This document shows positions 1-5,417 of a stretch of DNA of 16,832 nt, one piece after another. Both the position numbers and the translations under genes were made by a program. How positions within the stretch are numbered: position 1 is the stretch's first letter; each line of letters starts with the position of its first letter. The notes beneath the pieces were generated by a model that made no database searches, was not told where the DNA came from, and saw nothing but the letters and a program-made list of their open reading frames with translations. This stretch comes from DASPTB01 sp035623615 (GTDB lineage: Bacteria > Actinomycetota > UBA4738): contig DASPTB010000167.1 in NCBI GenBank assembly GCA_035623615.1, forward strand, positions 1 through 16,832, in the 5' to 3' direction.

Positions 1-825
1 GGGAACGCCGGCGCCCGACGCCAGGGCGGCGAGGTCGGCCGCGGGGACCGTCTGCGCGAACCCCACGACGCGGAAGTTGCTGGGGTGCACCTTGAGGACG
101 AGTCCCGTCCGGGGCCCGATCGCGCGGCGGTAGTCGGCGAGCCGCGTTCTGTTCGTTGTCCCCACCTCGACGAGCTTCGCGCCGGCCGCGGTCATGATGT
201 CGGGGAGACGGAACTCGCCGCCGATCTCGATCAGCTCGCCGCGCGAGACGACGACCTCCTTGCGGCGCGCGAGCGACGCGATCGTCAACAACAACGCGCC
301 GGCGTTGTTGTTGACGGCGATCACGTCCTGCGCACCGGTGAGGGCGCACAGCATCGCCTCGGCGCGACGGGTGCGCTTCCCGCGTGTTCCCGTCGCGCGG
401 TCGACCTCCAGGTCGGCGTAGCCGGTGCTCGCCCGCACGGCTGCGCGCGCGGCGTCCGGATGCAGCGGCGCGCGCCCCAGCCCCGTGTGCAGCAGAATGC
501 CGGTGGCGTTGATGGCTTCATCGACGCCGTGGACCTCGCGGGCCGCGCGCTCCACCGCGAGCGCGAGCACCGTGTCGAAATCGGAGACCTGCGCGCCGCG
601 TGCGCCGCGCAGGTCGGCGAGCACCCCGACGATTGCTCGCTTGAGGATGGCCCGTCCGAACTCGGCCGACGCCTTCCGAGCTGCGGGAGAACGCAGGAGC
701 GCGTCGACCGAGGGAAGACGCCGGCGGCGATCGGAGGCAGGCGCCGACGCGGCTTTCGGGGCGGACGGCGACGCCGACGCAGAAGCGGGCGCAGGCCGGA
801 CGCGACGGCTCGAACTGGCAGGCAT
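1..825 (-). CDS. selA: L-seryl-tRNA(Sec) selenium transferase (selenocysteine synthase), 3' end cut by window
   Basis: SelA is a cytoplasmic PLP enzyme that converts seryl-tRNA(Sec) to selenocysteyl-tRNA(Sec) using selenophosphate. The reverse-strand frame is open for 275 codons from ATG 825 to the window edge. Family motifs are clear: INATGILLHTGLGRAPL (105-121), VNNNAGALLL (171-180), RGELIEIGGEFRLPDI (195-210), VEVGTTNRTRL (219-229) and LKVHPSNFRVVGF (244-256). The PLP-binding lysine region and the C-terminal part lie outside. Residues 10-35 are a low-complexity Ala/Ser/Pro extension before the usual RRLPSVDALL start region; there is no Met between it and the core. ATG 825 is supported by a TATGCT box 8 nt upstream, which suggests a leaderless mRNA. 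The gene is divergent from nuoD. Its presence implies a Sec system (selB, selC, selD) elsewhere, none of which is seen here. Confidence 0.95.
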   Translation of the reverse strand, partial: MPASSSRRVRPAPASASASPSAPKAASAPASDRRRRLPSVDALLRSPAARKASAEFGRAILKRAIVGVLADLRGARGAQVSDFDTVLALAVERAAREVHGVDEAINATGILLHTGLGRAPLHPDAARAAVRASTGYADLEVDRATGTRGKRTRRAEAMLCALTGAQDVIAVNNNAGALLLTIASLARRKEVVVSRGELIEIGGEFRLPDIMTAAGAKLVEVGTTNRTRLADYRRAIGPRTGLVLKVHPSNFRVVGFAQTVPAADLAALASGAGVP

Positions 826-833
826 TTCGCGGC

Positions 834-839
834 AGCATA
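834..839 (-). promoter_or_regulatory. Probable -10 box of selA
   Basis: The minus strand reads TATGCT here, matching the actinobacterial TANNNT -10 pattern, with 8 nt between the box and ATG 825. That spacing puts the predicted transcription start at or very near the A of the ATG, so the mRNA would be leaderless. No clear -35 is visible. The region where a -35 would lie overlaps the -10 of the divergent nuoD. Confidence 0.5.
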
Positions 840-854
840 CCGCCAGGCCTCTGC

Positions 855-860
855 TACGCT
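855..860 (+). promoter_or_regulatory. Probable -10 box of nuoD
   Basis: TACGCT fits TANNNT and ends 9 nt before ATG 870, the spacing expected for a leaderless transcript; no Shine-Dalgarno sequence precedes the ATG. The identical hexamer precedes the lyase gene (minus strand 6845-6840) and the M50 protease gene (minus strand 15728-15723). Confidence 0.5.
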
Positions 861-869
861 TCAGCCTCG

Positions 870-2069
870 ATGGACACGACGGACACCGAGCAGCAGACCA
901 CGACGTTCGGTTCCGCGAGCGACGCATGGCTCGTCCGTGGGGGAGGCATCGACGTCGTCGTCGAGCGCCCGCTCGCAACGGAAGAGATGATCCTGAACAT
1001 CGGCCCGCAGCATCCGTCGACGCACGGTGTGCTTCGCGTCGTCCTCGAGCTCGACGGCGAGCGGATCGTCCGGGCCGAGCCCGTCATCGGCTACATGCAC
1101 CGCGCCGCCGAGAAGCTCGCCGAGTACCGGGACACCAAGCAGGTGCTCGTGCTGATGAACCGCCATGACTGGCTCTCGGCGTTCAACAACGAGCTCGGTT
1201 GGGTGATCGCGCTCGAACGAATGCTGGGCATCGAGGTTCCGGAGCGTGCCCAGTGGATCCGCACGATGCTCGCCGAGTGGAACCGCATCCTCAACCACCT
1301 GATGTTCTGCGGTTCGTTCCCGCTCGAGCTCGGCGCGATGACGCCGATGTTCTACGCGTTCCGCGAACGGGAGTTGATCCAAGCGCTGATGGAATCGACG
1401 ACCGGCGCGCGCATGCACCACTCGTTCGTCCGCGTCGGGGGGTTGAAGGACGACCTCCCGCGCGGGTTCTTGAAGCAGTCCGGCGAGACGCTCCGGTGGG
1501 TTCGCGCGAAGCTCCAGGACTTCGAGGACCTCGTCATGGGCAACGAGATCATCTTCGCGCGTACCAAAGGGATCGGTGTGTTGCGCCCGGAGATCGCGGC
1601 GTCGTACGGCTGCTCGGGCCCGGTGCTGCAGGCGAGCGGCGTCGCGATGGACCCGCGCAAGGATTCGCCGTACGAGAAGTACGGCGACGTCGAGTTCGAC
1701 GTGCCCATCGGCGCGCAGGGCGATTCGTACGACCGGCTGTGGGTTCTCGTGCAGCGGATGTGGGAGTCGTGCAAGATCATCGAGCAGTGCATGGAGAAGC
1801 TGCCGGCGGGCGACTTCATCGCTCCGAAGCTTCCGAAGCGGATCAAGATCCCGCAGGACGAGATCTACGTCCGCACCGAGAACCCGCTCGGCCTGATGGG
1901 GTACTACGTCGTCGGCGACGACGCCGAGGAGCCGTACCGCCTGAAGATGCGCACGGCCTCGTTCTCCAACGTCTCGGTCATCCCCGCGCTGCTCCCCGGT
2001 GCGCTGATGCCCGACCTGATCTCGGTGCTGGGAAGCATCTTCTTCGTGGTCGGCGACGTCGACCGGTAG
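870..2069 (+). CDS. nuoD: NADH-quinone oxidoreductase (complex I) subunit D, solitary copy
   Basis: NuoD is the 49-kDa-type subunit of the peripheral arm of respiratory complex I; with NuoB and NuoH it forms the quinone-binding site next to cluster N2. The 399-residue product is of normal length for an unfused NuoD. It shows NIGPQHPSTHGVLR (43-56; quinone-site His52), IGYMHRAAEKLAEY (73-86), ERAQWIR, LELGAMTPMF, DVEFDVPIG and the family's terminal VDR. The hallmark Asp-Tyr of the quinone site (DRLDY/TRMDY in homologues) reads NRHDW, so Trp101 replaces the Tyr. Arg78 is the equivalent of the arginine dimethylated in mitochondrial NDUFS2. No other nuo gene is adjacent, so it is either a detached member of a split operon or a second paralogue. 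A TACGCT box places the start at ATG 870. Confidence 0.93.
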   Translation: MDTTDTEQQTTTFGSASDAWLVRGGGIDVVVERPLATEEMILNIGPQHPSTHGVLRVVLELDGERIVRAEPVIGYMHRAAEKLAEYRDTKQVLVLMNRHDWLSAFNNELGWVIALERMLGIEVPERAQWIRTMLAEWNRILNHLMFCGSFPLELGAMTPMFYAFRERELIQALMESTTGARMHHSFVRVGGLKDDLPRGFLKQSGETLRWVRAKLQDFEDLVMGNEIIFARTKGIGVLRPEIAASYGCSGPVLQASGVAMDPRKDSPYEKYGDVEFDVPIGAQGDSYDRLWVLVQRMWESCKIIEQCMEKLPAGDFIAPKLPKRIKIPQDEIYVRTENPLGLMGYYVVGDDAEEPYRLKMRTASFSNVSVIPALLPGALMPDLISVLGSIFFVVGDVDR

Positions 2070-2090
2070 TCAGGTCGCCTGACCTTTCTC
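2069..2090. terminator. Short hairpin between convergent nuoD and midA-like gene
   Basis: GTCAGG, a 3-base loop TCG, and CCTGAC form a perfect 6-bp stem (2069-2083), followed by CTTTCTC on the plus strand. An alternative pairing AGGTC/GACCT overlaps it. It begins on the last base of the nuoD stop codon and ends at the stop of the facing gene, so it could serve as a terminator for nuoD. It is short and the T tract is weak; no matching T tract exists for the other strand. Confidence 0.4.
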
Positions 2091-3279
2091 ATCTCGGCTC
2101 GTCCGCCTGGGCTCGCGTCATGCAGCGAGGCGGATTCGCGTCGACGTCCTTCCCGAGACACAGGACCGAGAAGTCGCCGAGCCCGCCGCGTTGCACGAGC
2201 AGCCCGGCGGCGCCTCGGGCCGAGTAGGCGCGGACTGCTTCGGTTCCCCTGCCTTCGTCCAGGCTCCCTACCTGCTCGCGCCGGAGCGCCTCCACCTCGT
2301 CCGCGAACCCCAGGGCCGCGAGCGCGTCGCGCTGCGTGACGGGTCCCCAGGTCCGCAGACCCAGCCGTCGCGCGTGCGCCGCCACGACTTCAATGTCGAC
2401 GCCCGCCGTCACGTCCGAGGATCCCGGATTCGCCAGGACGTCGCCGACGACGTCGTGGCCCCGATACCCGTGCACACCGCCGAAGTCTTCGGCGCCCCCG
2501 GCTTCGCCAGTGCCTCCAGTGCCTCCAGTGCCTCCAGTGTCACCGGCGGACGCGTAGTCGATCAGCAGGACGTACCCGCGTCGCAGGGTCGTGGCCGCCG
2601 CGTCGAGGAACGCGATCGCTCCCGTCGGAACGGCGAGCACGCGTCCCGGTTGCACAGTTCCCGTGAGGCCGTTGACATCGCCGGACGAGACCGGTCCTTC
2701 GACCAGCGCGAGCGACGTTCCGTCGCTCCCCGCGCCGACGTACAGTTCGGCGGGACCGCCCTCGGCGCCGCGCACGAGGTGGAAGGGAAGGTTGTCGAGA
2801 AGCTCGTTCGCGACGATGCAGCCTTCGACCGAGCCCGGCGCCAGCTCGCCCATGTCGGCGGCGACGCGGCTCGCGGGCGGCAGTCGCCGCCCGCGAGCCA
2901 GCGCTCGGTGCCGCCCAGTCCGTTCGACGAGCGCCAGCTCGAGCCGAGCGCGGAGGTCGCCTCCGATGCCCGTCACGAGCTGCTCGGCGAGGGTTCCGTC
3001 GCCCGCGCCGGCGTCGACCAGCGTGAACGGAGCGGGCGAGCCGAGCGCGGCGTCGAATTCCTCGACCTGGTGCGCGAGGAGCCCTCCGAACACGGGACTC
3101 ACGTGGGGGCTCGTGACGAACGCTCCCTCCGCGCCGACGGCTCCCGGGCCCGCCGCCCGGCCTCGCTCGTAGAAGCCGTCGTCGGGGTCGTACAGGGCGT
3201 CGCTCATGAAATCGGCGAACGTGATCGGACCCGTGCGCTGGATCCGGCGCAGCAGGCGATCCCTCAGCTCCGTCGACAC
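2089..3279 (-). CDS. MidA/NDUFAF7-family SAM-dependent methyltransferase
   Basis: This is a class I SAM-dependent methyltransferase of the MidA/NDUFAF7 (former DUF185) family. The human member symmetrically dimethylates an arginine of complex I subunit NDUFS2. Visible motifs are GPITFADFMSDALYDPDDGFY (split: GPITFADF at 17-24, DPDDGFY at 31-37), the FVTSPHVSPVFGGLLA block (54-69), SAM motif I LVDAGAGDGTLAEQL (87-101), the acidic NELLDNLPFH block (158-167), LLIDYAS (238-244) and the C-terminal GYRGHDV, NPGSSDVTAGVD and GPVTQ segments. The 396-residue length is normal. GTG 3279 was chosen because homology begins right after it; the next upstream in-frame start would overlap the divergent hydrolase gene. 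An odd Thr-Gly-Gly repeat (about 247-258) lies after IDYAS. The gene converges on nuoD, which encodes the homologue of the human substrate. Substrate is inferred, not shown. Confidence 0.87.
   Translation of the reverse strand: MSTELRDRLLRRIQRTGPITFADFMSDALYDPDDGFYERGRAAGPGAVGAEGAFVTSPHVSPVFGGLLAHQVEEFDAALGSPAPFTLVDAGAGDGTLAEQLVTGIGGDLRARLELALVERTGRHRALARGRRLPPASRVAADMGELAPGSVEGCIVANELLDNLPFHLVRGAEGGPAELYVGAGSDGTSLALVEGPVSSGDVNGLTGTVQPGRVLAVPTGAIAFLDAAATTLRRGYVLLIDYASAGDTGGTGGTGGTGEAGGAEDFGGVHGYRGHDVVGDVLANPGSSDVTAGVDIEVVAAHARRLGLRTWGPVTQRDALAALGFADEVEALRREQVGSLDEGRGTEAVRAYSARGAAGLLVQRGGLGDFSVLCLGKDVDANPPRCMTRAQADEPR
2511..2537. repeat. Three tandem 9-bp repeats in the methyltransferase gene
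   Basis: TGCCTCCAG occurs three times in perfect tandem, with a degenerate half-copy before it and TGTCACCGG after it. On the coding (minus) strand each unit encodes Thr-Gly-Gly in frame, so gain or loss of a unit would change loop length without a frameshift. The tract lies between the IDYAS strand and the C-terminal motif block of the methyltransferase. Confidence 0.85.
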
Positions 3280-3353
3280 CCCGCCATCATCCCGGAACGC
3301 AGCCGGCCCGTGGGAGCGTGCATGGGTCGCCCCGGGCCTGGGAAGATGCCCCC

Positions 3354-4262
3354 ATGGGCCGCTGGGGAGCGGGAAGGGGGGCGGCCTCGCCGATCCGGCG
3401 GGTGCTCGCGCCAAATCCCGGGCCGATGACGTTGGAGGGGACGAACACGTGGGTCGTCGGGAGCCCGCCGGCCGCCGTGATCGATCCCGGCCCCGAGGAC
3501 GAGGCGCATCTGGCCGCCATTCGGGCAGAGGCCGGCACCGTCGGGGCGATCCTGCTGACGCACCGGCACCCCGACCATGCGCCCGGCGCCGACGCGCTCG
3601 CCCGCTCGACCGGCGCGACCGTCCACGCGTGGCGCCCGGCTGCCGGATGGACGGCGATCCGCGCGGGGCAGCAGTTCGAGGACGGCGGTGTGGCGCTGGT
3701 CGCGCTCCACACGCCCGGGCACACGCCGGATCACGTCGCGTTCTTCGCTCCCGAGTCGCAGGCGCTGTTCACCGGCGACGCCGTGCTCGGTCGCGGCACG
3801 AGCGTCATCGATCCGCCGGAGGGAGATCTCGCCGCGTACGTCCGCTCGCTCGAGGCGATGGCGGCGCTCGAGCCGCGCACGATCTATCCCGGCCACGGTC
3901 CCGCCGTCTGGGACGCGGCGGCGAAGCTCCGCGAGTACCGGGAGCACCGCACGGAGCGCGAGCGCCAGGTGCTGGAGGCTCTCGCGGACGGCGCGCGGAC
4001 GCCCGCCGACATCGTGCCGGTCGTCTACGAGGGGTATCCGCCGGAGGTCCTCGACCTCGCGGCGCGAACCGTCCTCGCCCATCTGCTGAAGCTGGAGCGC
4101 GAGGGGCGCGTCTCGCGGATCGGCACCGCACGCGAGGAGCGCTTCGAGCTCGCGGCGCCCACCCCGTGCCGCCGGTGTGGCCGTCCCGCGATGGCGCGGT
4201 CGGCGCTCTGTAGGACGTGCAGCGTGGAGGCGCTTCAGGAGCCGCCACCGGCCACCTCGTAG
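3354..4262 (+). CDS. Metallo-beta-lactamase-fold hydrolase (LACTB2/RNase-like) with C-terminal zinc ribbon
   Basis: The product is a cytoplasmic di-metal hydrolase of the metallo-beta-lactamase fold. The metal ligands are THRHPDH (69-75), TPGHTPDH (His123), TGDAV (Asp142) and YPGHG (His181). The core starts with NPGPMTLEGTNTWVVG (21-36), typical of the LACTB2-like group, whose studied members include an endoribonuclease. Residues 200-268 look like the winged-helix tail of that group (LLKLEREGRVSRIG). After it comes an extra four-cysteine element, CRRC...CRTC (272, 275, 286, 289), probably a zinc ribbon. ATG 3354 was preferred over GTG 3318 because GGGAAG lies 8 nt upstream and homology begins near it. 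The last 28 bases overlap the facing crp-like gene. In Mycobacterium tuberculosis a similar hydrolase (Rv3677c) neighbours crp (Rv3676), as I recall it. The substrate is unknown. Confidence 0.85.
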   Translation: MGRWGAGRGAASPIRRVLAPNPGPMTLEGTNTWVVGSPPAAVIDPGPEDEAHLAAIRAEAGTVGAILLTHRHPDHAPGADALARSTGATVHAWRPAAGWTAIRAGQQFEDGGVALVALHTPGHTPDHVAFFAPESQALFTGDAVLGRGTSVIDPPEGDLAAYVRSLEAMAALEPRTIYPGHGPAVWDAAAKLREYREHRTERERQVLEALADGARTPADIVPVVYEGYPPEVLDLAARTVLAHLLKLEREGRVSRIGTAREERFELAAPTPCRRCGRPAMARSALCRTCSVEALQEPPPATS

Positions 4263-4882
4263 CGCAGGCCTTCGCGGCGAACGAAGCCGTCTCGTTGCAG
4301 TGCGCGCAGCGCGCGATTGACGCTCTCCCGTGTGGTGCCGGTGAGGCAGGCGATGCGGTCCTGGCTGAGGTCGAGGTCGATGCGAATGCCGCGCGGACCT
4401 CGGATGCCTCGGAGCCGGGCGAGGAGGTGCAGCAGCGCCATGACCCTGTCCTCGACGCAGAGCGCCGCCAACGCGGCGTACCGGCGCTCGGCGACGCCGG
4501 CCCGGCGGAGCAGCACTCGGACGAGCGCCCGCGCCACCTCCGCGTCCGAGACGAGGCGCAGCAGCGTCTCCACGCTCGTGAGGCGCAGCCGCGACGGGCA
4601 GATCGCATCGATCCGGAACCCACCGAGCCCGGCGTCGTCCGGTCCGGCCGTCCAGACTTCCCCCGGCCCGAGCAGCGCGAGCCCGATCACCCGGCCTGCC
4701 GTCGTCACCAGGCTCACAGAAACGACGCCGTCCACCACGATGAGCGCGTCGGCGCCGGCAACGCTCGTCGCGGGAACGAGCCCCGCGCCCGACCACGTGC
4801 GAACGGCGCCGTCGGACGATCGCCGGAACCCCGGATTCGCCGGTCCTTCGAGGGGGAGCGCCGTGTGCGGACGGGCGGTCAT
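4235..4882 (-). CDS. CRP/FNR-family transcriptional regulator with degenerate ligand pocket
   Basis: This is a 215-residue DNA-binding regulator. Residues 45-80 match the beta-roll of a cyclic-nucleotide-binding domain (ALIVVDGVVSVSL, LALLGPGEVW). Residues 110-165 form the dimer-helix region, and 170-205 are the C-terminal helix-turn-helix (LSQDRIACLTGTTRESVNRAL). The recognition helix keeps Arg185, Glu186 and Arg190, matching the R-E-x3-R that reads GTGA half-sites in E. coli CRP. The phosphate-binding cassette (a G-E-x-A...R-S/T-A signature) is not recognisable around 85-100, so classical cAMP binding is doubtful. There is no FNR-type cysteine cluster. ATG 4882 was chosen because upstream in-frame sequence is arginine-rich filler that runs into the divergent gene. 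A TATCCT box lies 38 nt upstream. The gene overlaps the convergent hydrolase gene by 28 bp. Confidence 0.85.
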   Translation of the reverse strand: MTARPHTALPLEGPANPGFRRSSDGAVRTWSGAGLVPATSVAGADALIVVDGVVSVSLVTTAGRVIGLALLGPGEVWTAGPDDAGLGGFRIDAICPSRLRLTSVETLLRLVSDAEVARALVRVLLRRAGVAERRYAALAALCVEDRVMALLHLLARLRGIRGPRGIRIDLDLSQDRIACLTGTTRESVNRALRALQRDGFVRREGLRYEVAGGGS

Positions 4883-4920
4883 CGCCCCATCGCTCCACCT
4901 CGCTCTCGGGAGAGGCCCGA

Positions 4921-4926
4921 AGGATA
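4921..4926 (-). promoter_or_regulatory. Probable -10 box of the CRP-like gene
   Basis: The minus strand reads TATCCT, a TANNNT match, 38 nt before ATG 4882, which predicts a leader of about 30 nt. Between box and gene the sequence CTCTC-GG-GAGAG is a near-perfect inverted repeat around the predicted transcription start and could be an operator. No canonical GTGA-N6-TCAC site was found in the 166-bp divergent region. Confidence 0.4.
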
Positions 4927-4999
4927 CCGCCCGGCGCCGACAGGCCTTCCCCGAAGAAGAACCGCGCTCGCGTGCTCCGGCGCCGCCCGCCCGGCTGGC

Positions 5000-5005
5000 T
5001 ATCAT
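5000..5005 (+). promoter_or_regulatory. Probable -10 box of the 122-residue gene
   Basis: TATCAT fits TANNNT and is the most AT-rich hexamer in the intergenic region. It lies 43 nt before ATG 5049, predicting a leader of about 37 nt that contains the purine-rich AGGAAGGA ribosome-binding site (5035-5042) six bases before the ATG. Confidence 0.45.
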
Positions 5006-5048
5006 CGGACGCGGCAACGTCCCGACCGCTCGACAGGAAGGACGCGAC

Positions 5049-5417
5049 ATGCTGGCCGAGTTCTTCCGCGACGCAGAGCCGGAGACCGTCGTCGGCACCG
5101 CTCGCTGGACCGGGACGGGAGCCCACGTGCAGGCCGAGGATCCGAAGGTTCGTCGTGCCCTCTCCCGCGTCTTTCGCGCGACGGCCGTGCTCGTCGACGA
5201 TCCCTCCCTGCGGTCCTTCGGAACCCAGGGGCCCGAGCTGCTCGCTCCCGGCAGTGTGCGTTGGTTCATATCGTGCCCGCGCGCCCGGGCCGGCGCCGAG
5301 AAGCTCTCCTACCGCCTCACGCCGTCACCCTCCGGGATGGGGTGGGATCCCGCCGGAGCGCACGGCACGTTTCGGGATCGAGTCGAGCGACGTGAGCAGG
5401 CCGACTCCGCCCCCTAG
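5049..5417 (+). CDS. Uncharacterised 122-residue protein
   Basis: I do not recognise this protein. The gene is credible because ATG 5049 is preceded at 6 nt by AGGAAGGA and further upstream by a TATCAT box, and because no better frame competes with it. The product is soluble-looking, with no signal peptide or membrane segment. It has an acidic start (LAEFFRDAEPETVVGTARW), a central mixed region with ALSRVFRATAVLVDDPSLRSF (first half 37-47, second half 48-57), one cysteine (76), and a polar, probably disordered C-terminal third rich in Gly, Pro, Arg and Glu. It is divergent from the CRP-like gene, so control by that regulator is possible. Its TAG stop interlocks with the TAG of the facing lyase gene on a CTAG palindrome. 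Confidence 0.65.
   Translation: MLAEFFRDAEPETVVGTARWTGTGAHVQAEDPKVRRALSRVFRATAVLVDDPSLRSFGTQGPELLAPGSVRWFISCPRARAGAEKLSYRLTPSPSGMGWDPAGAHGTFRDRVERREQADSAP

Noticed and set aside
85..990. A 301-codon plus-strand frame at the left edge
   Set aside because: It is the antisense shadow of selA, whose family motifs run through the whole region on the minus strand.
4900..4920. CTCTC-GG-GAGAG inverted repeat before the CRP-like gene as a firm operator
   Set aside because: The symmetry is short and the sequence fits no half-site expected from the recognition helix. It is mentioned only as a possibility in the promoter entry.
3264..5126. A 620-codon minus-strand frame over the hydrolase and CRP-like genes
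   Set aside because: It has no recognisable motifs and covers two genes with clear catalytic and DNA-binding signatures in other frames.
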